Source: Planctomycetota bacterium
GTDB lineage: Bacteria > Planctomycetota > B15-G4
NCBI GenBank assembly: GCA_020638905.1
Contig: JACKHP010000021.1
Coordinates: 1-64,000 of the forward strand
Direction: 5' to 3'
Length of the DNA stretch: 64,000 nt
The translations under genes and the position numbers were made by a program. Positions 8,983 to 17,622 of the stretch are shown here, piece by piece. The first letter of the stretch is position 1; the number at the start of each line of letters is the position of its first letter. Under the pieces are notes generated by a model. It searched no databases and had not been told where the DNA came from. It saw nothing but the letters and a program-made list of their open reading frames with translations.

Positions 8983-9198
8983 GGCGCGGGCTCCTCGGAG
9001 GGGAGTGCTCATCGTAGCGACCGGCGCGGCGCGAGGTGCACACGGGACGGCGTCGCACCGGGTGCCGGGCGGCGAGGCCCCCGAGGCGGTTTGCTCGCCG
9101 AGGTGCGAGTGGTCTACCCTTCTCTTTCCGGGGCGCGCGCGTCCCGCGCACCACGACGACGGACCGACCCCGGTCCGACACACCGCAGGAGACGCCAG

Positions 9199-10143
9199 GT
9201 GGCCGAGGCTCGACACCTTCCCGCTCTGCTTCGCCTCTGGGACGATCCGTCCGAGACGATCCGTCGCACGGTGTTGTCCGAGCTGGCCGCGTTCGGGGAC
9301 GCGCTGCCCGAGCTGCTCGACACGCTCGACCAGCCGCCCGAGGCCGAGGTCCGCGCCGCCTTGTTGGCTGCGGTGCAGCGTTCGCTCGAGCCGGCGACGC
9401 ACGGCCGAGGCGCTGCGACGCACGACGGCGCGTCATCCGGTGACGCGGCGACGGGACGCGGCGAGCCGACCGTCGGCGACACGCCCGACGACGACGGGCG
9501 TCCGCGACGCGCGCGTCCCGCGCGCGGCCGGGGACGGCGTCCGACGCGACGCACGCGCGCGGCCCACGACGACGCCGCCATGCGCCGCGCGCTCGACGAC
9601 CCGGGCCGCTCGGGCGGCGACGCGCAGGATGCCGACGACGCGGGCGGCTCGAGCGACGCGCCTCGGGACGACGCGCCGCGGGACGACGCGCCGAACGTGG
9701 CGGACGACGTCCACGACGCGCTGCACTCCGAGCGCGAGGCGGACGAGCACGACGAAGGCCTGCACGACGACCGGTCGTCCGGCGCCGAGGGCGAAGCGCA
9801 CGCGACCGACGGTCCACGGGCTCCGGGCGGCCCGCGCTACGACGAGGGACAGATCGTGCGTCACCGGCGCTACGGCTACCGCGGCGTGGTCGTGCACGCC
9901 GACCCGTGCTGCCGCGCGAGCGACGCGTGGTACCGCAGCAACCGCACCCGTCCGCCGCGCGAGCAGCCCTGGTACTACGTGCTCGTGAGCGGCACCGACC
10001 AGGTCACCTACGCGGCACAGAGCAACCTGATCCCCGACGAGTCGGACGACGAGGTGCGCAACCAGTTCGTGCCGGTCTTCTTCCGCGGACGCCAGGGTCC
10101 GCGCTACCGCCGCAACGATCGCCCCTGGCCCGGCTGGCTCTGA
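9199..10143 (+). CDS. HEAT-like plus HspQ/YccV-domain fusion protein
   Basis: The 314-residue protein has three parts: an N-terminal HEAT-like helical segment (about 1-60, LLRLWDDPSETIRRTVLSE), a long Asp/Arg/Ala-rich low-complexity linker (about 65-215), and a C-terminal HspQ/YccV domain (about 215-314). The latter includes YDEGQIVRHRRYGYRGVVVH, EQPWYYVLVSG and TYAAQSNLIPD. HspQ binds hemimethylated DNA or acts as a Lon-linked specificity factor in enterobacteria, where it is about 105 residues and unfused. The GTG at 9199 has a GGAG 8 nt upstream. The role of this fusion is unknown. Confidence 0.8.
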   Translation: MAEARHLPALLRLWDDPSETIRRTVLSELAAFGDALPELLDTLDQPPEAEVRAALLAAVQRSLEPATHGRGAATHDGASSGDAATGRGEPTVGDTPDDDGRPRRARPARGRGRRPTRRTRAAHDDAAMRRALDDPGRSGGDAQDADDAGGSSDAPRDDAPRDDAPNVADDVHDALHSEREADEHDEGLHDDRSSGAEGEAHATDGPRAPGGPRYDEGQIVRHRRYGYRGVVVHADPCCRASDAWYRSNRTRPPREQPWYYVLVSGTDQVTYAAQSNLIPDESDDEVRNQFVPVFFRGRQGPRYRRNDRPWPGWL

Positions 10144-10154
10144 GTCGCCGGGGC

Positions 10155-10177
10155 TCGCGGGCGAAGGACGCCCGCGA
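10155..10177 (+). terminator. Hairpin after the HspQ-fusion gene
   Basis: Perfect 9-bp stem TCGCGGGCG/CGCCCGCGA with loop AAGGA, 11 nt after the stop codon. There is no T tract, as is common in such GC-rich genomes. Confidence 0.55.
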
Positions 10178-10554
10178 TTGCCGCCGACCCGCCGTGCGGG
10201 ACGTCCCGCGGGCCGCCGGGAACGAAACGGGGGGACACCGCGCGAGCTCCCCCAAGCGTCGCACGGCGCCCCCACCGATGATGCGATTCGGGCAGCGCCA
10301 AGCGCGCGGCGATCGGCTCCGCGCGCCGTCCCGGATTCCGGGGTCGTTCCGCAGCCTACGGCAAAGCGGGTGACCCGGGAAGATGGCAAAGCGGACGACG
10401 AGCACAGCTTCCGAGGATCGTGTCGTTCCCTGGCCGACACGGAAGCCGCGTTCTGGATCCCCCCGACGATCCGGGGCCACGCACGGCGGACGCCTGCGAG
10501 CCGGGTAGGATCCGACCCTCCGCAAGTCTCCCTCGCCCCCGCCGAGGTCCGCCC
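10178..10554. other. Intergenic stretch, nothing recognised
   Basis: About 375 bp without a supported gene. Short frames on both strands lack domains and ribosome-binding sites. A TAGGAT box at 10506-10511 may belong to the promoter of the downstream amidohydrolase. Confidence 0.5.
10506..10511 (+). promoter_or_regulatory. Possible -10 box TAGGAT
   Basis: Lies 43 nt before the amidohydrolase GTG. The same box type recurs before several other genes here. No clear -35 element. Confidence 0.3.
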
Positions 10555-11850
10555 GTGCTCGTGCTCTCGAACGTCGCCCGTCTCTACGACGGGACCTCCG
10601 CCGATGCGTCGGCCGTCCATCACGGCGTCGACCTGTTCCTCGACGCGGGACGCGTGCACGCGTTGCGTCCCCACGACCCGGGCCTCGTGCTCGGCGACGC
10701 GCACGTCGAGGTCGACTGCAGCGCGTACACCGTGACGCCCGGCCTCGTCGACTGCCACGGACACGTGACGGTGCTCGGCATCGACGGCGCGTCGATCGAT
10801 CGCATGAACTCGGGCTCGATGCTGATCTGGGTCGAGAAGATCCTGCACACGACGCTCGTGGACGGCGGCGTCACGACGATGCGCGACGTGGGCGGCGCGA
10901 CGCACCTCATGAAGCGCCTCGTCGACGAGGGCGCGCTCATCGGGCCGCGGCTCAAGATCTCGATCTGCATGCTCTCGACGACGGGCGGACACGCCGACTT
11001 CCGCGGACCCGACCGCTGCCACGGCGAACTCTCGCGTCTGTGGCCCGCCGCCCCGGGACGTCCGTCGAGCATCGTCGACGGCGTCGAGGCCTGCCGGCTG
11101 CGCGTGCGCGAGGTCGCGGCGTGCGGCGCCGACCTGATCAAGATCTGCGCGAGTCCCGGCGTCGCGAGTCCGGGCGACAGGCTCGAGCACCGCGAGTTCA
11201 CCGCGGCCGAGCTCGAAGCGATCTGCGACGAGGCCGGCGCGCGCGGACTCAAGGTCGCCGCGCACGCGCACAGCCGCAGCGGCATCGAGATGGCGATCCG
11301 GCACGGCGTGTCCGACATCCAGCACATCTCGTTCCTCGACGAACGCCTGGCCGGGCTGGCCGCCGAGAAGGGCTGCACCGTGACGCCCACCAGCTGGGTC
11401 GGGCACGCGCTGCTCGCCGCCGAGAACCTCTCGCCCTTCGTGATGGAGAAGGTCAAGCAGGTCGCCGAGCACCACGCGCACGCCACGCAGTGCGCGCTCG
11501 CCGCGGGCCTGCCCATCCTGGCCGGCACCGACCCCGTGCTGCCCGGCATGCACGGCAAGAACTGGAAGGAGATCGCCGCGCTCGTGCGCGAGGGTCTCTC
11601 GCCGCTGGCCGCGTGGCACTCGGCCACCGGCCTCGCCGCCCGGCACGTCGGCCAGGACGACGCGGGCGAGCTCGTCCCGGGCAAGCGCGCCGACCTGCTG
11701 CTGTGCACCGAGGACGTGCTGGCCGATCCGCGCGCGTTCGAGCGCGGCGCCCTGCTCGAGGTCGTCAAGGACGGCGTCGCGCACCGCGGCGGCGTGCCCG
11801 CGATCCCGCAGGCGACGTACAGGACGCGCGTGGAGGAGCTGCTCGGCTGA
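10555..11850 (+). CDS. Metal-dependent amidohydrolase, imidazolonepropionase/prolidase-like
   Basis: The 431-residue protein has the amidohydrolase (TIM barrel) signature: PGLVDCHGHV (HxH), a candidate carboxylated lysine in GADLIKICASPG, metal-binding histidines in AAHAHSRSG and DIQHISFLD, and the final Asp in ILAGTDPV, then the usual C-terminal beta domain (LVPGKRADLLLC). This subgroup hydrolyses Xaa-Pro or other cyclic amide substrates; the exact one is not readable. There is no signal peptide, unlike the two amidohydrolases near 62 kb. The GTG at 10555 follows GAGG by 7 nt; a second GTG two codons later is possible. Confidence 0.88.
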   Translation: MLVLSNVARLYDGTSADASAVHHGVDLFLDAGRVHALRPHDPGLVLGDAHVEVDCSAYTVTPGLVDCHGHVTVLGIDGASIDRMNSGSMLIWVEKILHTTLVDGGVTTMRDVGGATHLMKRLVDEGALIGPRLKISICMLSTTGGHADFRGPDRCHGELSRLWPAAPGRPSSIVDGVEACRLRVREVAACGADLIKICASPGVASPGDRLEHREFTAAELEAICDEAGARGLKVAAHAHSRSGIEMAIRHGVSDIQHISFLDERLAGLAAEKGCTVTPTSWVGHALLAAENLSPFVMEKVKQVAEHHAHATQCALAAGLPILAGTDPVLPGMHGKNWKEIAALVREGLSPLAAWHSATGLAARHVGQDDAGELVPGKRADLLLCTEDVLADPRAFERGALLEVVKDGVAHRGGVPAIPQATYRTRVEELLG

Positions 11851-11944
11851 GCGGCGGCCCGCCGATCCGATTCGGCGCGGGACGTCCGGCGCGCGTCGTC
11901 GATCTCCGGAGGCGGACCTGCCGCTCCTCCTCCGGAACCTCGCG

Positions 11945-13654
11945 ATGCGCGCCGCACTCCGCCCTGCCGATCGTCCCGTCCCCCGCCTCGCGCTCGCGTC
12001 GCTCGCCGTCACGGTCTTCTGCGCCTCGACACACGCGCAGACGCTGCTCGAGACGCTCGACGGCGCGCAGATCGACGACGTCTACGGATCGGCGCTGGCC
12101 ACCGCCGGCGACGCGAACGGCGACGGCGTCGGCGACCTGCTCGTGGGAAGTCCCGCCTACGACGGCGCGCGCGGCCGCGCCGAGTTGCGCTCGGGACGCG
12201 ACGGCGCGCCGATCGTGACGTTCATCGGCGGTTCGCCCGGCCAACGCGTGGGACACGCCGTGAGCACCGCGGGCGACATGAACAACGACGGCTACGTCGA
12301 GATCGCCTTCTCGGCGGTGGGACAGTCGACGTTCGACTCGGGCGTCACCTCCTACGACCCGGTCTCGATCTGGGACGTGGAGCACGCGTCCGACCTGCAC
12401 ACGTACTGGTCGCTGTTCAACGACGACACCGGCTGGTCGCTCTCGGGCGGCGGTGACTCCGACGGCGACGGACTCCCCGAGCTGCTCATGGGCGCGCCGC
12501 GCTACGACGCGGGCGCCCTCGTCGACGTGGGTCGCGTGCTGCGGTTGCGCTACACCGCGACGAGCATCTCGGTCTCGTCCGTCGCGCAGGGCGACCAGGC
12601 CGGCCAGCAGATGGGCTTCGATCTGGCCTGGATCGGCAACGTGAACGGAGCCGGTCCCGACGAGTTCGTGGTGGGCTCGCCGTACCGCGACGAGATCGGC
12701 CTGCCGGGCCAGCCCGACGTGGGCCGCGTGCACGTCTTCGACGGTCTCGGCAACCTCGTCTGGACGACGAAGGGTCCCGTCCAGGCGGGCGGACTCTTCG
12801 GCTGGTCGGTGGGCGGAGGCGTCGACCTGACCGGCAACGGCCTGCCCGACGTGCTCGTCGGCGCGCCGTACTACGGCAGCGGCGACGCCGGACGCGTCGC
12901 GCTGTACCGCGGCTACGACGGCGTGGCGCAGACCGCGCGCGTCGGCGACGACGACGGCGACCACTTCGGCTGGGACGTGACCACGGTGCGCGTGGACGGC
13001 CAGCCGTTCGCGCTCGTCGGCGCGCCCGGCGACGGCGAGACCTCGGGCTTCACGCTGCTCGAGCCGGGCGTCGTGCACCGCTGCTCGCCGGCCGACCTGT
13101 CCACGGTCTGGTCGGTCAAGGGCGGCGTGTCCTGGGGATCGCTGGGATCGGCGGTGGCCGTGCTCGGCGACGTGAACCTCGACGGCTCGGACGAGTGGGC
13201 CGCCAGCCAGCCGTTCCCGAACGTGATCCAGACGGACGAGGTCGGCGCCGTCGAGATCTACGACGGCAAGGGACACACCGCCGGCTGGGCGACGATCGGC
13301 AGCGGACTCGCGGGCACGCACGGCGTGCCGCAGCTCCTGCCGAACCTCGACCCGCACCTGGGCGCCACGCTCCTGGTGCACCTCGACAACGCCGAGCAGG
13401 CCGCGACGACCGCCGTCCTCTTCCTGGGACTGACCGAGGTCGCGCTGCCCTTCAAGGGCGGGACGCTGCACGTCGATCCGCTGCTGAGCGTCGCCTTCGC
13501 GCTGCCGGCGGCGGGCGTCTCGCTCCCGTTCGGCGTGCCGCACGACGACACGCTCTCGGGCTTCCACCTGCTGCTGCAGGGCGCGCACGCCGACCCGGGC
13601 GCACCGCTGGGCGTGGCGATCAGTCCCGCGCTCGATCTCGAGTTCGGCGCGTAG
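11945..13654 (+). CDS. Secreted FG-GAP (integrin-alpha-like) protein with PFKGG C-terminal module
   Basis: The 569-residue protein starts with a signal peptide (about 1-31, ending THAQ). At least six FG-GAP blades follow, with Ca2+-binding loops such as DANGDGVGD, DMNNDGYVE, DSDGDGLPE and DVNLDGSDE, each near a GSPxYD/GAPxYD segment; these form a seven-bladed propeller typical of surface adhesion or scaffold proteins. Residues from about 455 carry a variant of the module shared with three other genes here (LFLGLTEVALPFKGGTLHVDP). It is probably exported and surface-associated. Confidence 0.88.
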   Translation: MRAALRPADRPVPRLALASLAVTVFCASTHAQTLLETLDGAQIDDVYGSALATAGDANGDGVGDLLVGSPAYDGARGRAELRSGRDGAPIVTFIGGSPGQRVGHAVSTAGDMNNDGYVEIAFSAVGQSTFDSGVTSYDPVSIWDVEHASDLHTYWSLFNDDTGWSLSGGGDSDGDGLPELLMGAPRYDAGALVDVGRVLRLRYTATSISVSSVAQGDQAGQQMGFDLAWIGNVNGAGPDEFVVGSPYRDEIGLPGQPDVGRVHVFDGLGNLVWTTKGPVQAGGLFGWSVGGGVDLTGNGLPDVLVGAPYYGSGDAGRVALYRGYDGVAQTARVGDDDGDHFGWDVTTVRVDGQPFALVGAPGDGETSGFTLLEPGVVHRCSPADLSTVWSVKGGVSWGSLGSAVAVLGDVNLDGSDEWAASQPFPNVIQTDEVGAVEIYDGKGHTAGWATIGSGLAGTHGVPQLLPNLDPHLGATLLVHLDNAEQAATTAVLFLGLTEVALPFKGGTLHVDPLLSVAFALPAAGVSLPFGVPHDDTLSGFHLLLQGAHADPGAPLGVAISPALDLEFGA

Positions 13655-13665
13655 CGTCCGGGGGA

Positions 13666-13682
13666 CGGCGCGGGCCGCGCCG
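13666..13682 (+). terminator. Short hairpin after the FG-GAP gene
   Basis: CGGCGCG/CGCGCCG, 7-bp stem with a 3-nt loop, 11 nt past the stop. Weak evidence in a GC-rich background. Confidence 0.35.
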
Positions 13683-13837
13683 AGCGGGGAGGCACGCGGC
13701 GTCGACCGCACGGGCATCGGGGTTGCGAGAACTTCCGCGAATCGTCCCGCGCGCGGTTCAAGTCGCCCACACGCGACGACGACGGGGTGCAGTGCCGGCG
13801 GGACCGCTCCGCCGTCCGTCCTCGACAGAGGCATCCC

Positions 13838-14335
13838 ATGCCCCTCGCTTCCCTCGACGAGCGATCCTCCGAGATCGCCCAGACGCCTCCGGGCAGCCGC
13901 ACCCCGGAAAGTTCGTCCCCACCCGACCAGTCCGCGCGCGCCGACGGCGCCGGGACGCCGCGGGTGCTGGCGAATCCGCGCGTGCTCGTCGTCGAGGACG
14001 ACCCGACCTGCCGCCGCAGCCTGGCGCGCAACCTCAAGCTCGCCGGCTACGAGGTGCTCGGCGCGCAGGACGGCGTCGAGGCCCTCGAGATCCTGCAGAA
14101 CCACGGCGCCGACGTGGTCGTGACCGACCTGCTCATGCCCAACATGGACGGCGTCGACCTGATCCTGAACGTCGTGCTCGACCGGCCCGAGATCCCGATC
14201 ATCGCGATCACCGGCACGAACGCCGCCGACGGACGCATCCGCGCCGCGCGTCTCTTCGGCGCGCGCTCGGTGCTCGCCAAGCCGTTCGGCAGCAACGCGC
14301 TCGTCGAAGCCATCGCCGAGGCGCTCGAACGCTGA
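13838..14335 (+). CDS. Single-domain response regulator (CheY-like receiver)
   Basis: The 165-residue protein has a disordered Ser/Pro-rich N-terminus (about 1-45) and one receiver domain with all conserved residues: acidic pair in LVVEDDP, phospho-acceptor Asp in VVVTDLLMPNMDG, Thr in AITGT and Lys in VLAKPF. There is no output domain, so it signals by protein contact, as CheY or Spo0F do. No histidine kinase lies nearby. The ATG at 13838 has AGAGG 7 nt upstream; an earlier in-frame start at 13787 lacks one. Confidence 0.9.
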   Translation: MPLASLDERSSEIAQTPPGSRTPESSSPPDQSARADGAGTPRVLANPRVLVVEDDPTCRRSLARNLKLAGYEVLGAQDGVEALEILQNHGADVVVTDLLMPNMDGVDLILNVVLDRPEIPIIAITGTNAADGRIRAARLFGARSVLAKPFGSNALVEAIAEALER

Positions 14336-14405
14336 GCCGATCGGCGTCCCGCGGATCGACGCCGTCCGAAGTCCCTCGCATCCTTCTCCGACTCCCCTGA
14401 TTGCT

Positions 14406-14450
14406 GCGGTCGCGCACTTACGCGCCCCCCACCCTTCCGTGCGCGACCGC
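14406..14450. terminator. Hairpin 1 between convergent genes
   Basis: Perfect 12-bp arms GCGGTCGCGCAC and GTGCGCGACCGC with a 21-nt C-rich loop, in the 311-bp gap between the response regulator and the kinase fusion. It could act in both directions. Confidence 0.5.
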
Positions 14451-14476
14451 GACGCCCCTCCCCTGGCGTCCTCCCG

Positions 14477-14515
14477 CGACGACCCCGGCCCGCCGAGTGC
14501 GGACCGGGGTCGTCG
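14477..14515. terminator. Hairpin 2 between convergent genes
   Basis: Perfect 12-bp arms CGACGACCCCGG and CCGGGGTCGTCG with a 15-nt loop, followed by TCTTCGGGGG. It is the stronger of the two hairpins in the 14336-14646 gap, which holds no gene. Confidence 0.6.
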
Positions 14516-14646
14516 TCTTCGGGGGCGCTTCGGAGAGGGACGCCCGGGACGTACACCGACTCTCTTCTGCCGCGCGCCACCCGTCGAAGCCGAACAGTTG
14601 CGCCCGTGCCCCGTGGCAATCCTGACGCTCGCTGCTCCGTGTCCCG

Positions 14647-17526
14647 TCAGTCGCCGAGCCAGCGCTCGAACCAGGCCAGCACCTCGCTGATCAGCATCTC
14701 GCGCGGCACGTAGTGGCCGCCCTCGGCGAGCACGTACTTCTTGCGTTCGGTCGGCGTGCCGAGCAGCTCGAAGAGCGGTTGCTGGCTGGTCTCGACCGGG
14801 AAGAAGTGGTCGTAGGCGCCGTTGAGCATGAGCACCGGCAGGGTCACCCGCGGCACGTAGTGGATCTGGTCGACCTCGGGCCGCGAGTGCTGGAACAGCA
14901 TGCCCGCCACGTAGAGCGCGGCGACGTCGAAGCGCGGTTCGATGGCCAGCAGGATCGGACCCAGGGCGCCGCCCCAGCTCGTGCCCAGGTAGGCCAGCCG
15001 CGAGGCGTCGCACTCGGGGAGCTGCTCGAGCAGGTCGACGGCGCGTCGGACGTCCATGCCCCAGGCGATGACGTGGTCGCGGTAGAGCTGGCTCTCGTCG
15101 GGGTAGTCGGAGGCCAGCTCGGTGCCGCGCTCGTAGGTGCCCAGGTAGATCGGGTGCAGCACCGCGTAGCCCTGGCGCATGAGCCAGGCGAAGCGTGGAC
15201 GCAGCAACCCGCTGCTGTCCTCGGCGTGGATGGCGTTGCTGCCCGGGAAGATGACCACGCAGGGAAACGGGCCCGTGCCGCGCTTGGGCAGGTAGAGCCA
15301 GGCCGAACCGCGCTCGTCGCCGTAGGGCAGCGTGTAGCTGACGCGCTCCGCGACGTAGTCGTCGTGCGCCTCGTCGCGCAGTTCGACCGTCGCGTCCAGG
15401 GGCAGCGGGTCGTAGTCGTAGAGGCCGCGGTAGACCGCGAAGACCTCGTCGGTGGCGGGCTGCTCGGCGCGGAAGTCGCGGAAGGGCGCGTCGAGCACGC
15501 CGGTGACGGCGGCGTCGGAGGGCTCCAGCGGCAACGCCGTGCGGAAGCCGTTGCTGGGCGAACGGTCCCACGGGTCCTGGGCGAAGAAGTCGTTGAACAT
15601 GTAGGGCAGGTCGTCGAAGCCGCCGCCCAGGATCGCGCGCAAGCCGTCACTGGTGGCGTTCAGGCACCACTCGCGCACGTTGCCGGCAAGGTCGTGCAAG
15701 CCGAAGGCGCTGATGGCCTCGCGGCTGCCCACCTCGACGGTGCCCTGACCGTCGAAGTTGCTGGGCGGCACGACCATCGCCGAGAGGCGCGTCTCGGCGG
15801 CGCGGTTCCAGTGGTGCACCGTGGGCAGCGAGCGGCCGCTCCAGGCGCAGTACGCCGCGGCCTCGTACCAGGAGACGCCGCTGACCGGGTGGTTGGCCTG
15901 GCCCTCGGCGTGATCGCCGGCGACCCAGGTGGCGGGACCCGGCCGGCCCGTGGCGTCGACGAACTGCGCCATGGCCTCGGCGAAGTCCAGCTCGCGTCCG
16001 GCCTGCACGAAGGGCTCGGTCCAGTAGGAGGAATCGTCGTAGCCGCCGGCCTCGATGAAGCGCGCGTACTCGGCGTTGGTGACCTCGTGCACCTGCATCA
16101 GGGCGTTGCCCAGCTCGACCTCCGCGAGGTGGTCGAGACCCGGGATGTTGAGCACCACGCGACCACCGGGCACCAGCAGCATGCCGGACTGGCCCTCGCC
16201 CTCGGGCGCCAGGCGCGTGGTCTGCCCGCGCAAGTAGTACCAGTGGCTCGCGATCTCGGTGGGCTGGTAGCCCTCGAGCTCGAAGCGCAGGCGATGGAAG
16301 CCGTGGGGCAGCCGCAGCTCGAGCGGCGTGTCGCCCAGCACGATCCATTCGGCGTCCGGGTCGGACAGCGGCCGCCGGGAAACTCGCGCGCCGGGCGGGT
16401 CGCTGAGCAGCTCGGTGGTGCCGGAGAAGGTGTCCCAGAGCTGGGCCAGTTGTGCGTGCTCGGGATCGATGGCCTCGATCTCGTGCGCCAGGTCCATGGC
16501 GCGCTCCCAGTCCTCGGCCTCGCTGGCGGCCTGCAGCTCGGGCAGGCCCTGCTCGTCGATCCAGGCGCGCCGCGCGCGATCGCGCAGCACGAAGCCCAGC
16601 GCCACGCCCAGCACCACGACCAGCGCGGCGGCGATCCAGGTCCAGCGTCGGGCTCCGCGGGCCGCCTCGACCCGGGCGCTGCCGGTGCGCAGCTGGCGCA
16701 GCAGCGCGTCGAGCTGGGCGGCCACCGCGTTGCCGTCGGCGGGGCGCTGGCCGGGCTGCTTGGCCAGACACCTGGCGACGAGCTCGTCGAGGGCCGGGGG
16801 CGTGTCCGCTCGCAGCGCGGCCAACCTGGGTGGCGCGTCCTCGCGATGACGCGCGAGCAGCTCCTGCGCGGAGCGCCCCTGGAACGGCGGCCGGCCGCTG
16901 AGCATCTCGAACAGCACGCAGCCCAACGAGTAGACGTCGCTGCGGGTGTCCGTGGCCTGGCCGCCGGCCTGCTCGGGGCTCATGGTCAGCGGCGTGCCCA
17001 GGGCGTCACCGACCTGGGTCAAGGCGACGTCCTCGGGCGCGGCGCTGCGCGCCAGGCCGAAGTCGGCCAGCATGGGCTCGCCGTCGGCCATGAGCACGTT
17101 GCCGGTCTTGACGTCGCGGTGGATCACGCCGTGCGCGTGGGCGTGGCCCAGGGCCTGGGCGAGGGCGCGGCCGATGCGCAGGGACTCCTCGACGGACAGC
17201 GGTCCGCTCTGCGCGAGGAGCTCGGCCAGGGTCGGGCCCTCGACGAAGGGCATCACCGAGTAGAGCAGACCGTCGGCCTCGCCCGAGTCGTGCAGCGGGA
17301 GCACGTGCGGGTGGCTCAGTCCGGCGGCCAGGCGCACCTCGCGCAGGAAGCGCTCGCTGCCGAGGCGAGCGGCCAGCTCGGGCTTGAGCACCTTGACCGC
17401 CACCTGCCGGCCATGCCGCGGGTCGTCGGCCAGGAAGACCTCGGCCATGCCGCCTTCGCCGAGCAGGCGCTTGAGTTCGTAGCGACCGGTGAGCGCAGCG
17501 CGCGCCCGGTCGAGGACACCTGTCAC
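14647..17526 (-). CDS. Ser/Thr kinase - TM - PEGA-like - FGE/sulfatase-modifying-like - alpha/beta hydrolase fusion
   Basis: The 959-residue protein starts with a complete Hanks kinase (16-275): GEGGMAEVF, Lys45, HRDVKTGN (Asp138), ADFGLAR, SPEQ. A single TM segment (about 295-314) follows, then a PEGA-like beta region (about 370-440). Next comes an FGE/EgtB/PvdO-type domain (about 450-665: EVTNAEYARFIEAGG, HPVSGVSWYEAAAYCAW, GNVREWC). The end (about 690-959) is a dienelactone-hydrolase-like alpha/beta hydrolase with nucleophile GTSWGG, late Asp in NGAYDHFFP and His in EGGHYVP. The kinase is cytoplasmic and the two other domains face outward. The FGE-like part lacks the usual GGSW/RxxxR ending and may not be an oxidase. 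Confidence 0.9.
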   Translation of the reverse strand: MTGVLDRARAALTGRYELKRLLGEGGMAEVFLADDPRHGRQVAVKVLKPELAARLGSERFLREVRLAAGLSHPHVLPLHDSGEADGLLYSVMPFVEGPTLAELLAQSGPLSVEESLRIGRALAQALGHAHAHGVIHRDVKTGNVLMADGEPMLADFGLARSAAPEDVALTQVGDALGTPLTMSPEQAGGQATDTRSDVYSLGCVLFEMLSGRPPFQGRSAQELLARHREDAPPRLAALRADTPPALDELVARCLAKQPGQRPADGNAVAAQLDALLRQLRTGSARVEAARGARRWTWIAAALVVVLGVALGFVLRDRARRAWIDEQGLPELQAASEAEDWERAMDLAHEIEAIDPEHAQLAQLWDTFSGTTELLSDPPGARVSRRPLSDPDAEWIVLGDTPLELRLPHGFHRLRFELEGYQPTEIASHWYYLRGQTTRLAPEGEGQSGMLLVPGGRVVLNIPGLDHLAEVELGNALMQVHEVTNAEYARFIEAGGYDDSSYWTEPFVQAGRELDFAEAMAQFVDATGRPGPATWVAGDHAEGQANHPVSGVSWYEAAAYCAWSGRSLPTVHHWNRAAETRLSAMVVPPSNFDGQGTVEVGSREAISAFGLHDLAGNVREWCLNATSDGLRAILGGGFDDLPYMFNDFFAQDPWDRSPSNGFRTALPLEPSDAAVTGVLDAPFRDFRAEQPATDEVFAVYRGLYDYDPLPLDATVELRDEAHDDYVAERVSYTLPYGDERGSAWLYLPKRGTGPFPCVVIFPGSNAIHAEDSSGLLRPRFAWLMRQGYAVLHPIYLGTYERGTELASDYPDESQLYRDHVIAWGMDVRRAVDLLEQLPECDASRLAYLGTSWGGALGPILLAIEPRFDVAALYVAGMLFQHSRPEVDQIHYVPRVTLPVLMLNGAYDHFFPVETSQQPLFELLGTPTERKKYVLAEGGHYVPREMLISEVLAWFERWLGD

Positions 17527-17622
17527 GGCGGTGCTCCGCGGATCGGGCGTGCATGGTAGCAGGCCGGGAGCCGCGCCCGTCGCGGGGGGGCAGGCCGCCC
17601 CGGACGGCGGCGTCGGCTCGGC

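Noticed and set aside
11765..15571. A 1268-codon open frame on the minus strand across the FG-GAP, regulator and kinase region
   Set aside because: It is antisense to well-supported genes, Arg/Ala/His-rich with no domain, and spans several genes; an artefact of very high GC.
15400..16200. Active formylglycine-generating enzyme within the kinase fusion
   Set aside because: The fold motifs are there, but the catalytic GGSW and arginine-rich ending are replaced, so only an FGE/EgtB-like domain is claimed.
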